Below, piece by piece: positions 1 through 7,813 of a DNA stretch of 33,747 bases. Numbering within the stretch: the stretch's first letter is position 1; each line of letters begins with the position of its first letter. Source of the stretch: JAGMDK01 sp023128695 (GTDB lineage Bacteria; Planctomycetota; Phycisphaerae; UBA1845; Fen-1342); NCBI GenBank assembly GCA_030628805.1, contig DAOVQG010000011.1:1-33747 (forward strand). The letters are read 5' to 3'. The notes beneath the pieces were generated by a model. It saw only the letters and a program-made list of their open reading frames with translations. It was not told the DNA's origin and did no database searches. The position numbers were made by a program, and so were the translations under genes.

Positions 1-1235
1 GCCCGCGTGGCCGTCTCGGCGTTCAAGGTTCTCACCAGCCCTACGCTCGTCCCGATAACGGCAATCACCAACGCCGCCGCCGTGGCGAGAATGCCGCCGA
101 CGAGGGTGCGATGCCGGCGGGAGAACATGCGGAACTGATAGAACGCCGTTTGCGGCCGGGCGGCGATCGGCTGCTGGTTCAGATAGCGGCGGATGTCGTC
201 CCCAAACGCCGCGGCACTTTGGTAGCGTCGCGCGGGCTCCTTCTCCAACGCCTTGATGGCGATCGTCTCGATGTCGCCCCGCAAGGCCCGGTTAACCAAG
301 CTCGGCCGGTGGGGCGGGTCTTCACAAATCGTCCGCGCAGCTTCGAGCGGCGCTCCGCGGTTGACCTCGTAGGGTAACGACCCCGTCGAGAGTTCGTAGA
401 AGATCACTCCGAGAGAATAGATGTCGCTGAGGGCGTCCACCTCGTCCATTTGGCCGCGGGCCTGCTCGGGACTCATGTACGGCAACGTGCCGACCACCCG
501 ACCGACCTCCGTCACAATCGTGGTCGTCGGCACGTCCGCGTCGACGATCCGCGCCAAGCCGAAGTCCAGCACCTTCGGCTGCCCTTCACTGTCCACGAGA
601 ATATTCGACGGCTTCAAGTCCCGATGGACCACGCCACGCTGATGGGCATAGTGGATCGCGTCGCAGATCCCGGCGAATAATTCGAGCCGGGCCCGCAAGC
701 TCAAGGGCTTCCTTGTCCCATCCTCACTTTGTCCCCCGACATGCTCGGGCAGAATTTTGCCGCCGACCAACTCCATCACGAAGAAATGTTGTCCCTGCGG
801 CGTGTGGCCGGCGTCGTAGATGGTGGCGATGGAGGGATGTTTGAGACGGGCCAGCGTGTTCACCTCACGCTCGAATAACCTGACGCGGTAATCGTCTTGA
901 CCACAGAGATCGCCGCCGCGGATGACCTTCAAGGCCACGCGGCGGCGGGGGTGTTGTTGTTCGGCTTCGTAAACGACACCCATCCCCCCGCGCCCAATCT
1001 CTCGAATAATCGTATATTCCCCCACCTGGGTGCCGACCGTCGCCGAACTCTCGGCGGCTTGGGTGAGCACCCCCCGGAACAGCTCCCGCACGGGCGGGCT
1101 GGCGTCTCGGGTATCCTTGAGTAACCCGTCCAACGATGTGCCGTCGCCCTGCCACAGAGCTTCCAGCGCCTGATCCAGCCGATCGGCGAAGGCGTCGTCC
1201 GCTTCGGGTTCGGGCGTTTGAGGCATGACTACCAT
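1..1235 (-). CDS. Ser/Thr protein kinase, Pkn2/PknB type, C-terminus cut by window edge
   Basis: Membrane-anchored Hanks-type kinase that phosphorylates Ser/Thr on protein substrates. Visible motifs are the glycine loop GRGGMG (about residues 80-85), the ATP-binding Lys in VALKVI (about 102), the catalytic loop HRDLKPSN (about 201-208), DFGLA (about 223) and SPEQARG. A hydrophobic stretch (about residues 380-402) after the kinase domain is a likely single transmembrane helix; the extracytoplasmic part runs off the window. Start ATG at 1235 or the in-frame ATG at 1226 (MPQTPEPE); no clear Shine-Dalgarno separates them. It lies downstream of an ECF-like sigma factor on the same strand, a common planctomycete pairing, so a phosphorylation/sigma signalling unit is inferred. 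Kinase identity is certain; substrate and signal are unknown. Confidence 0.95.
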   Translation of the reverse strand, partial: MVVMPQTPEPEADDAFADRLDQALEALWQGDGTSLDGLLKDTRDASPPVRELFRGVLTQAAESSATVGTQVGEYTIIREIGRGGMGVVYEAEQQHPRRRVALKVIRGGDLCGQDDYRVRLFEREVNTLARLKHPSIATIYDAGHTPQGQHFFVMELVGGKILPEHVGGQSEDGTRKPLSLRARLELFAGICDAIHYAHQRGVVHRDLKPSNILVDSEGQPKVLDFGLARIVDADVPTTTIVTEVGRVVGTLPYMSPEQARGQMDEVDALSDIYSLGVIFYELSTGSLPYEVNRGAPLEAARTICEDPPHRPSLVNRALRGDIETIAIKALEKEPARRYQSAAAFGDDIRRYLNQQPIAARPQTAFYQFRMFSRRHRTLVGGILATAAALVIAVIGTSVGLVRTLNAETATR

Positions 1236-1261
1236 GTTACCGCATGTGCCGTTTTCTGCTC

Positions 1262-1438
1262 TAGTGCCCTGACAAGCCTTAATTGACGGGCTGTTGTGCC
1301 ACTGCTCTTGAGCAGTGCCAGGGCGCGTGTGCCACTGCTCTTGAGCAGTGCCAGGGCCATTGTCGGCACAAGAAGACACTGCTCAAGAGCAGTGGCACAC
1401 ACAACGCAACCCGAAAACCAAAGCGTGACGATGCACTA
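1262..1438. repeat. Family A palindromic element with three 22-bp units
   Basis: Starts TAGTGCCCTGACA and ends with an inverted, imperfect version (...GCACTA). Inside are two direct copies of a unit beginning GTGCCACTGCTCTTGAGCAG (1296-1317, 1329-1350) and one inverted copy (1377-1398). Each unit contains the self-complementary core CACTGCTCTTGAGCAGTG. Further copies lie at 12105-12126, 23403-23475 and 33586-33610. The right end overlaps the stop codon of the sigma-factor gene. It looks like a small non-autonomous mobile or REP-like element; it encodes no protein. Confidence 0.8.
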
Positions 1439-2077
1439 ATGCAACTCGCTCGAGCCGGTCATGTTCCGCCGCAGGGCTTTGATCGCCCGCACGAGCAGCA
1501 TGGCGGCGGCGGCCCGGGAAACGTTCAGCCGCTGGGCGATCTCACCGCTGGGCAATTGGTCGAAAAACGCCATGGTGATGACTTCGCGGTGCTCGGGTTT
1601 GAGCTTCCCCAACTCGGTCATCAGCCGCATGATCTGATCGGCGCGATCGGCGGCACTTATGGGCGAGGTTCCAGAATCGGAGAGGAGTTGCCAGAGCGGG
1701 CCGGGCTCTGAGAAACCGCTCACGGTCGAGTCGAGCGAGACCGGCTTGCCGCCGGCCCCCGCTTTTGGTTGCTGACGAAGGAAATCGACCACCTTATGGG
1801 CTACAATGCTTGAGAAATAGGCCTTAAGTCCCCGCACCGTCTGGTTCTCCAGCCGCGCGAGCGACGAAGTCAACCCGAGAATCGCGGCCTGGGCTACATC
1901 ATCCACGGCACTCATCCGGGCCGGCGACGTGCTCAGACGGGCGGCAACCATGAGTCGGCTCTGCTGGGATAGAGCGTCCACCACACGCGCGGTCTCCAAC
2001 TCGGAGCCGGCCGCCGCCGCGGCGACGACCTCGTCGGTCAGATTGGGGACGCTACCCGGCAGATTCGCGCGCATCAC
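1436..2077 (-). CDS. ECF-like RNA polymerase sigma factor
   Basis: A 213-aa sigma-70-family protein. Region 2 is seen around DDVAQAAILGLTSSLARLE and LKAYFSSIVAHKVVDFLR; region 4 is the C-terminal helix-turn-helix LPSGEIAQRLNVSRAAAAML (about residues 175-195). It would direct RNA polymerase to a dedicated promoter set. The ATG at 2077 is followed by a second in-frame ATG at 2074; either may be used. The stop TAG (1438-1436) lies in the terminus of a family A repeat, so the last residues may have been altered by insertion. The kinase gene follows about 200 bp downstream on the same strand, with the repeat in between. Family is clear; the regulon is unknown. Confidence 0.85.
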   Translation of the reverse strand: MMRANLPGSVPNLTDEVVAAAAAGSELETARVVDALSQQSRLMVAARLSTSPARMSAVDDVAQAAILGLTSSLARLENQTVRGLKAYFSSIVAHKVVDFLRQQPKAGAGGKPVSLDSTVSGFSEPGPLWQLLSDSGTSPISAADRADQIMRLMTELGKLKPEHREVITMAFFDQLPSGEIAQRLNVSRAAAAMLLVRAIKALRRNMTGSSELH

Positions 2078-2456
2078 TACCTTTTTCCCCCGGTTATCCG
2101 CACGTTTCTATTGTTCCCCCCACAACTTGCATCATATCCCACGATCACGGTCGGAGGAAGAAAAACGTTGGGCCCCGAAACCGCTTCCGCCCCGCCCTGT
2201 TCGCCTACCCGCCGGTTTGGCGAAACAGGACGCGACATGCTTCCCCTCCGGAGAGAAAGGGGAAGCGAAACTGGAAACCGAGGACCAGACTCTCATAACG
2301 GCTGGCACATAAAACGGGGGCAGGCCATGACAGTGCCACCCCGGTTGCCCCACAGTTTAATCACATCACGACACTCGCACTTCCACCGGTGCCATTGACC
2401 CGCGAGGCGGTCGCTCGATAATGGCTCCTGTGTGAGAGACCACTTTCCGGGATCAA
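2078..2456. repeat. Intergenic gap with nested hairpins
   Basis: No convincing gene. It holds an imperfect inverted repeat CCTGTTCGCC/GGCGAAACAGG (about 2192-2230) and a perfect 8-bp-arm hairpin GCTTCCCC/GGGGAAGC (2239-2266). The first resembles the palindromes at 7711-7741 and 19200-19375. The gap separates divergently transcribed genes, so promoters for both the sigma factor and the FG-GAP protein should lie here, but I see no strong consensus. Confidence 0.55.
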
Positions 2457-4319
2457 TTGGTGCGGTCTGATCGTTACTTAAGTTTGTCGCTTGCTCGGCC
2501 ACTCTGGGCTGCCTGCGCGGCGCTCGCGCTGGCTGTTCTCGCCGTGCCGGCGGCGCCGCTGCCCCAGTACGATATGAGTAACGAGCCACTATTGGCTTCC
2601 GCGGTCGCCGATCTCGACGTCGAGCTGCGCGGCCGCTACGTCCGCCAATGGAAGCAGGAAGACGGCACGCCGGTGCTGGTGTTCACAGTCGCCGTCCGCG
2701 CCGCCGCCGGCGAGCGGAACGCGAATGCGCCCATCGTTTTTACCGACGTGACGGCCTCCGCCGGGATCGATTTCGTCGAAACCATCGGCGATGACGAGAT
2801 GACCAATATCGTCGAGTCGACCGGCGTCGGTTGCGGTTTCGTTGATTTTGACAACGACGGCCGGCTGGATATCTATCTGGTCAGCGGCTGCTGGATTCAG
2901 GGGGTTTCCGACCTGGAACGCGACCCAAGGCGTCGGGACACGCCGCTGGCCGCGAGCGATCGTCTCTATCGCAATCGGGGGGACGGCACGTTCGAAGACG
3001 TCACCGTGCGCGCCGGCTTGAAGAAACCGGGCTACGGCATGGCCGTGGTCGCGGCCGACTACGACAACGACGGGGATCAGGACCTCTACGTCACGAACTA
3101 CGGCCCCAATTTCCTCTATCGCAACAACGGTGACGGCACATTCACTGAAGTAGCCCAGGCCGCCGGCGTCGACGACCCGAACTTCGGCGTGGGCGCGGTC
3201 TTCTTCGATTACAACCGCGACGGGCGGCTGGATCTCTATCTCGGCAACTATCTGACCTACGATCCGAGCAACACCCCCACGGACAGGCAGCATATTGTCC
3301 GTAGCCCGTTGGCGTACGCCGGTCAGCAGGATCGGCTGTTCCGAGGCAATATCGACGGCACGTTCACCGACGTAACGCGCGCGGCGGGAATTGAAATCAA
3401 GCCCGTCGGGCGGGCCATGGGGGTGGGCGCCCTGGACTACGACGACGACGGCCTCCTTGATGTCTTCGTCTCCAATGACGCGATGGAGAATTACCTCCTT
3501 CATAATCAGGGAAACGGCACGTTTGAAAACCGGGCCTTGCTGGCCGGCGTGGCGTTCAGCGAGGCCGGCGCCGGCGCCGCCGCCATGGCTGTCGAGATCG
3601 CCGATTACGATGGCGACGGGTGGCTCGACATCCTCGTGCCGGACATGAACATGTGCTGTCTCTACCACAACTTCGGACGCGGATTGTTTGAGGACGTGGC
3701 GGTCCGCTCGGGACTGGCCGCGGTGATGACGCGCTACCACAGTTGGGGCGGCATTCTGGCGGACTTCGACCTCGACGGGAACTGCGACGCCTATATCGCC
3801 AACGGCGACGCCTGCCGACTCGATGCTCAAGAAGACCGGCTATTTGCCGGAAACGGACGCGGACGATTCACGGACGTCTCGGACACGGCCGGAGAGGCGT
3901 TGGCGAAAAAATTCGTCAGCCGCGGCGTGGCCCGGGCGGACTTCGACAATGACGGGGACATCGACCTGCTGGTCAACCACTTGAATGACCGCCCGTCCTT
4001 GTTGCGGAACGACACGCCGCGCGATGGGCGGCACTGGCTTCGCGTTATACTGATCGGCCGTGAGGGGAACCGGGACGCGCTTGGGGCCCTCGTCAAGGTA
4101 ACGGTCGGCGGGCGCACGATGGTCCAGCCGCGGCTGTCGGCCGGCGGCTACCTGGCCCAACACGACCCGCGACTCCACTTCGGCCTCGGGCAGCATGGCA
4201 AAGCTGATCGACTGGTAATCATCTGGCCGGACGGAACACGGCAGACGCTGGAAAACGTGCTGGCCGACCGGCAAGTGGTCGTATGGCAACAGAACCCGAC
4301 AACCAAAGGTGTTCCGTGA
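2457..4319 (+). CDS. Secreted CRTAC1-type FG-GAP / ASPIC-UnbV repeat protein
   Basis: A 620-aa exported protein. The N-terminus has a signal peptide (hydrophobic LWAACAALALAVLAVPAAP), so the start is placed at TTG 2457 or the adjacent GTG 2460; the first ATG (2574) would remove it. From about residue 120 come at least six FG-GAP/VCBS blades with calcium-binding loops such as DFDNDGRLDIY, DYDNDGDQDLYV and DYDGDGWLDI, which predict a beta-propeller. The last ~95 residues match the ASPIC/UnbV domain (GALVKVTVGGR, HFGLGQ, IIWPDGTRQ). Such proteins are abundant in planctomycetes and are thought to bind ligands or carbohydrates outside the membrane. No catalytic residues are apparent. Domain identity is firm, biological role unknown. 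Confidence 0.9.
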   Translation: MVRSDRYLSLSLARPLWAACAALALAVLAVPAAPLPQYDMSNEPLLASAVADLDVELRGRYVRQWKQEDGTPVLVFTVAVRAAAGERNANAPIVFTDVTASAGIDFVETIGDDEMTNIVESTGVGCGFVDFDNDGRLDIYLVSGCWIQGVSDLERDPRRRDTPLAASDRLYRNRGDGTFEDVTVRAGLKKPGYGMAVVAADYDNDGDQDLYVTNYGPNFLYRNNGDGTFTEVAQAAGVDDPNFGVGAVFFDYNRDGRLDLYLGNYLTYDPSNTPTDRQHIVRSPLAYAGQQDRLFRGNIDGTFTDVTRAAGIEIKPVGRAMGVGALDYDDDGLLDVFVSNDAMENYLLHNQGNGTFENRALLAGVAFSEAGAGAAAMAVEIADYDGDGWLDILVPDMNMCCLYHNFGRGLFEDVAVRSGLAAVMTRYHSWGGILADFDLDGNCDAYIANGDACRLDAQEDRLFAGNGRGRFTDVSDTAGEALAKKFVSRGVARADFDNDGDIDLLVNHLNDRPSLLRNDTPRDGRHWLRVILIGREGNRDALGALVKVTVGGRTMVQPRLSAGGYLAQHDPRLHFGLGQHGKADRLVIIWPDGTRQTLENVLADRQVVVWQQNPTTKGVP

Positions 4320-4391
4320 GCGCTGCGCTGATTTGGGCGGTGTAAGTCGGCGAAAAGCAACCGAAAAACACGCCGCGAGAAGACGTTAAAT

Positions 4392-4420
4392 GTGAACCGC
4401 GTCGCGTTTTCGGGTATACT
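4392..4420 (+). promoter_or_regulatory. Candidate sigma-70 promoter for the RidA gene
   Basis: A TATACT -10-like box (4415-4420) stands 17 bp after GTGAAC (4392-4397), a weak -35 match, in an AT-richer spot about 57 bp before the ATG at 4477. A GGAG at about 4460-4463 could serve as ribosome binding site, though its spacing is long. Inferred from pattern only. Confidence 0.4.
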
Positions 4421-4476
4421 ATCGGTGTTCAGGCGATGATGATGTTTTCTATGTTCACTGGAGAGATGACGAAGCG

Positions 4477-4947
4477 ATGGCGTTAGCAGCAAAAGCGAAA
4501 ACACGGATCAAAAAAAACTCGATCGAAAATAAGGGCGTCTTGAACGAGGCCTATGACTATGCGAAGAAGGTCTCTTTCTCCCGGGGCATGCGGGTGGAGT
4601 TGGACAACTGCGTGATGCTGTTCATTTCGGGGACCGCCGCCGTGGATGAAGACGGGCAGTCGATCCATCCCGGCGGCGTAAAGGCCCAAACCCGACGGAC
4701 CTTGACAAACATCAAGGCCCTGCTGGAAAGTGAAGACACCGACTGGCACGACGTGATCCGTACGACCTGCTACCTGGCCGACTTTCGAACCTACGACGAG
4801 TTTAACGAAGTTCGTAACGCGTTCTATGAGGAGGAAGCCCTCGACCCCTTGCCGGCCAGCACTTGCGTCGAGGCCCGCATCTGCCGCCCAGAGTTGTTGG
4901 TCGAGATCGAGGCCATCGCCATGATCCCGAAAGACCGGGCGAATTGA
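4477..4947 (+). CDS. RidA/YjgF/YER057c family protein
   Basis: A 156-aa member of the RidA family, whose best-known members hydrolyse reactive enamine/imine intermediates such as 2-aminoacrylate. Family features are FISGTAAVDEDG, the QTRRTLTNIKALLE helix, TTCYLADFRTYDEFNEVRN and the C-terminal LLVEIEAIAMIP strand. It is about 28 residues longer than E. coli RidA because of a basic N-terminal extension. The catalytic Arg of E. coli RidA (VEVARLP) appears shifted by one position here (VEARICRP), so deaminase activity is not assured; it may belong to another Rid subfamily. It lies upstream of aroF on the same strand, but 268 bp including a repeat separate them. Its 3' end is partly duplicated downstream. 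Confidence 0.85.
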   Translation: MALAAKAKTRIKKNSIENKGVLNEAYDYAKKVSFSRGMRVELDNCVMLFISGTAAVDEDGQSIHPGGVKAQTRRTLTNIKALLESEDTDWHDVIRTTCYLADFRTYDEFNEVRNAFYEEEALDPLPASTCVEARICRPELLVEIEAIAMIPKDRAN

Positions 4948-5022
4948 TCGATGTAGCGTCAGGCCTCCGTGCCTGACGAATGTAGCATCGCCATGATCCC
5001 GAAGGACCGGGCAAATTGATCG
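4914..5022 (+). repeat. 37-bp duplication of the RidA gene end around a palindromic repeat
   Basis: Bases 4914-4950 (last codons and stop of the RidA gene) recur at 4986-5022 with two substitutions. Between them sits a 35-bp insert (4951-4985) carrying the hairpin GTCAGGC/GCCTGAC and starting ATGTAGCGTC, the hallmark of the TGTAGCG repeat family. The arrangement looks like an insertion accompanied by a long direct duplication. The remaining gap up to 5215 shows nothing recognisable apart from the aroF ribosome binding site. Confidence 0.85.
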
Positions 5023-5215
5023 TACGGCGAGCGGCGACGGTGCACATTAACCGAGCCCCGACTGCTGTTTGGGCTTGAAATCGGCAAGTCAAAGCGGTAG
5101 CGTAGTTGTACGGGCTCAGAGGGCCAGACGGTATCGGCAGATGGGCGCTGGGCATATAAGGGCAGTGATGCGCTGGTTCGGGAGCGCCTGCGGTCGCTTG
5201 TAGGAGGGACGCGGC

Positions 5216-6241
5216 ATGATTGTGGTCATGAACCCTCGCAGTTCTCGGGACCATGTCGACCAGGTCGTGCAGCTTTTGGACGACATGGGGGTCAATAGTC
5301 ACGTTATCCCAGGGGACACGCGGAGCGTTGTGGAACTGCTCGAGGTCAGCCGGCGGTTTGATCGGGCCCGCCTGGAACTCGCTCCCATGGTGGACCAGGT
5401 GCTCGACAAGCCCGCCCCTTTACTCGCCGCGGACCGCGCCGCCGGCAGCGCCGACACCGGCACCCGGGAGGTCCCGCTAGGACCACGGGCAGTGATCGGC
5501 GGGCGAAAGCTCGGCATCATTGCCGGCCCGTGCAGCGTCGAGAACGAAGCCCGCTTGCTCGAAACCGCTACCGCGGTGGCGGACTGCGGAGCGGCGGCCT
5601 TGCGGGGCGGCGTGTTCAAGCCGCGGACCTCGCCGTACTCCTTCCAAGGTCTTGAGGAATCCGGGCTGGAGATGTTGGCCAAGGCCCGGGAGAAGACCGG
5701 CCTGGCGATCGTTACTGAAGTGATGTGTTGTCTGCATGTCGAGCGCGTCGGGCCGTACGCCGACGTCTTGCAGGTCGGCTCGCGGAACATGCATTGCACG
5801 CCGCTGCTCAAGACCGTGGGTGAACAGGAAAAACCGGTCCTGCTCAAACGGGGGTGGAGCGCAACGTTGGATGAATACCTGCTGGCGGCGGAGTACATCA
5901 TCAACGCCGGCAACCCCAACGTGATTCTCTGCGAGCGCGGCATCCGCGCGCACGAGGATTATGTCCGCAACACACTCGCGCTGGCGGTGGTCCCCGAGGT
6001 CAAGCGCATCAGCAGCCTGCCCATTGTCGTCGATCCGTCACACGGCACGGGCCGGGCCCATTTGGTTCCGCCGATGAGCAAGGCGGCCATTGCCTGTGGA
6101 GCCGACGGTTTGCTGATCGAAGTACACCCGAACCCGGAGCAGGCCTGGAGCGACGGTTCCCAAACCCTGAATCTGGACCAGTTCCGCGAATTGATGACCA
6201 ACCTCAAACCCCTGGCCGAGACCTGCGGCCGCGAACTGTAG
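5216..6241 (+). CDS. aroF: 3-deoxy-7-phosphoheptulonate (DAHP) synthase, type I beta
   Basis: Catalyses the first shikimate-pathway step, condensing phosphoenolpyruvate and erythrose 4-phosphate to DAHP in the cytoplasm. The 341-aa length matches the I-beta class (Thermotoga type). Residues 1-70 form the ferredoxin-like/ACT-like regulatory domain (MIVVMNPRSS start), implying feedback control by aromatic amino acids. The TIM barrel shows IAGPCSVE, GGVFKPRTSPYSFQG, LLKRGWSATLDEYL, ILCERGIR and VVDPSHGTG; metal-ligand Cys, His, Glu and Asp positions appear intact. A strong ribosome binding site AGGAGGG precedes the ATG. The stop TAG (6239-6241) lies inside a TGTAGCGTCCGGGC repeat, so the native 3' end may have been overwritten at or after the stop codon. 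Confidence 0.95.
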   Translation: MIVVMNPRSSRDHVDQVVQLLDDMGVNSHVIPGDTRSVVELLEVSRRFDRARLELAPMVDQVLDKPAPLLAADRAAGSADTGTREVPLGPRAVIGGRKLGIIAGPCSVENEARLLETATAVADCGAAALRGGVFKPRTSPYSFQGLEESGLEMLAKAREKTGLAIVTEVMCCLHVERVGPYADVLQVGSRNMHCTPLLKTVGEQEKPVLLKRGWSATLDEYLLAAEYIINAGNPNVILCERGIRAHEDYVRNTLALAVVPEVKRISSLPIVVDPSHGTGRAHLVPPMSKAAIACGADGLLIEVHPNPEQAWSDGSQTLNLDQFRELMTNLKPLAETCGREL

Positions 6242-6265
6242 CGTCCGGGCTCTGTCCCGGCCGCG
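6238..6265 (+). repeat. Single TGTAGCG-family palindromic unit at the aroF stop
   Basis: TGTAGCGTCCGGGCTCTGTC followed by CCGG. This is the same half-palindrome as in the 124-bp elements at 14770 and 23240. It starts two bases into the last sense codon of aroF. Confidence 0.75.
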
Positions 6266-6385
6266 GCGGATACGTTTGTCACGGAATCAACCAAAACAGT
6301 GGTTTTTAGTTGAACCGGGCGGTGGAATCCGTAAAAATACAATAGCTGTACTGGGAAAGTGCAATTTTCACCTCGGAGGAAGACA

Positions 6386-7711
6386 ATGAAGGGCCTAAAG
6401 CTGACCGGGCACGTGGTGCCCCTGTGTCTTGCCATGTTGGTATTCACGTTCCCCGCGGTGGCGGAGGAAGTCGTCGTCAAGAACGATTCGGTCGTGGATT
6501 TCGGTCAGGCGGTCATCGTGGGGAACTTTCTCATGGGGGAGCAGGCTGGGGCTCGGCTCACCTCGCCGTGCGACGGAACCATCGTCGCGGTTCAGATCAT
6601 CTGGCTGGAAGGAACGCCCGGCCATCCCCAAAGCCTGGAGGAGGCGATCCACATCTACACCGGGGCCGGTTTTCCAATCCCCGGCGCGGAGTTGGCGCTG
6701 CTCGAAGGTCCGGTGATGACGCCGGGGTATATAAACGAGTTCCGCTATCTCGACGAGGCCCAGACGATCCCGCTCGAGGTCCCGGTGATTGCCGGCGAGA
6801 ACTTTTACGTCACGCTCGAGTTCTACAATCCCACCGACGTGGGCAACGGGGGGCCGAGCGTCGTTCGCGACACGGACGAGTGTCAGTCCAACCGGAACGT
6901 CCTTTATGGCGACCTGGGGATGGGGTGGAACTGGTACGACTTCTGCATGCTCATCTCGGGCGATCTTGCCATTCGGGCAATCATCGATTGCCAGGAAGCG
7001 ACCGGGGCCTGCTGCTACGCCAACGGCAACTGCGCCAACGAGATCGAGGAGTCGGACTGCCAGGGTGAGTTCGGCGCGACCTGGCACGAAGGCTTGACCT
7101 GCGCCGAGATCACCTGCACGCCCCGCGGCGCCTGCTGCCGGATGGGCGGGTGCTTGCAATTGATCAGCCCCAGTGACTGCGCGGCGATCGACGGCGTGTA
7201 TGCCGGTGACGGCACCAATTGCAACGACGATGTCTGTGTCGCGGGGGCCTGCTGCCTGATCACCGGGCAATGCCTCGAGAACTTCGGATTCGAGTGCGAG
7301 GCCCTCTACGGCAACTTCCTGGGTCCGGGAAGCACCTGTGACCCGAACCCCTGCCCACAGCCCGAAGGGGCCTGTTGCATTGGCACGCTTTGCCTCGCAG
7401 ACCAAACGGAGGCACAGTGTACCGGGTCCGGCGGCGAGTGGGTTGGGCCGTTCACCGACTGCGGCCCGCCGAATCCCTGCGAGACGCCGCCGGTATGTGC
7501 CGGCGATTCCAACTGCGACGAGGCGATTTCCTGGCGTGACATTGATTACTTTGTCGCGGCCATGAACGACAACGTGGCGGCCTGGGAGGCCATGTTCGCC
7601 CCCGGGGAACCCAGTTGCTCGTTTGACAACAACGACGTCAACGGCGACGGGACCGTCAACTGGCGCGACATCGATCCGTTCGTGGCGGTGATGAATACGA
7701 CTTGCCCGTAG
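6386..7711 (+). CDS. Secreted Cys-rich protein with dockerin-like C-terminus
   Basis: A 441-aa protein. ATG 6386 is preceded by CGGAGGA and begins a clear signal peptide (MKGLKLTGHVVPLCLAMLVF...AVAEE), so the longer in-frame start at 6359 is rejected. Residues about 25-210 form a beta-rich domain of unknown type. Then come four Cys-rich modules of about 40 residues, each starting GACC and containing five to six cysteines (GACCYANGNC, GACCRMGGC, GACCLITGQC, GACCIGTLC). The last ~75 residues hold two dockerin-like repeats (DSNCDEAISWRDIDYFVAAM and NDVNGDGTVNWRDIDPFVAV) with EF-hand-type calcium loops. This architecture recurs in Phycisphaerae-type secretomes; its role is unknown. No enzyme motif is seen. 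Confidence 0.85.
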   Translation: MKGLKLTGHVVPLCLAMLVFTFPAVAEEVVVKNDSVVDFGQAVIVGNFLMGEQAGARLTSPCDGTIVAVQIIWLEGTPGHPQSLEEAIHIYTGAGFPIPGAELALLEGPVMTPGYINEFRYLDEAQTIPLEVPVIAGENFYVTLEFYNPTDVGNGGPSVVRDTDECQSNRNVLYGDLGMGWNWYDFCMLISGDLAIRAIIDCQEATGACCYANGNCANEIEESDCQGEFGATWHEGLTCAEITCTPRGACCRMGGCLQLISPSDCAAIDGVYAGDGTNCNDDVCVAGACCLITGQCLENFGFECEALYGNFLGPGSTCDPNPCPQPEGACCIGTLCLADQTEAQCTGSGGEWVGPFTDCGPPNPCETPPVCAGDSNCDEAISWRDIDYFVAAMNDNVAAWEAMFAPGEPSCSFDNNDVNGDGTVNWRDIDPFVAVMNTTCP

Positions 7712-7741
7712 GGCAGGCGAACGGGGCGGGGGACTGATTGG
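7711..7741 (+). repeat. Fragment of the GGGGCGGGGGACTGATTGG repeat
   Basis: GGCGAACGGGGCGGGGGACT then GATTGG. The reverse complement occurs in the long nested palindrome near 19305-19335. It directly follows the stop codon of the secreted protein gene. Confidence 0.65.
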
Positions 7742-7813
7742 AGGATGCCCGGGCCTCGCTGCCATGGGATCGCTGCTTGTTTACATTTGCAGTATATCCC
7801 GGCCGGCTGGCAG

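Noticed and set aside
2589..3830. 413-codon open frame on the minus strand
   Set aside because: It is antisense to the FG-GAP gene, whose domains and signal peptide are unmistakable; high GC creates long antisense frames.
6395..7765. 456-codon minus-strand frame
   Set aside because: Antisense to the Cys-rich secreted protein; no recognisable motif and composition typical of a shadow frame.
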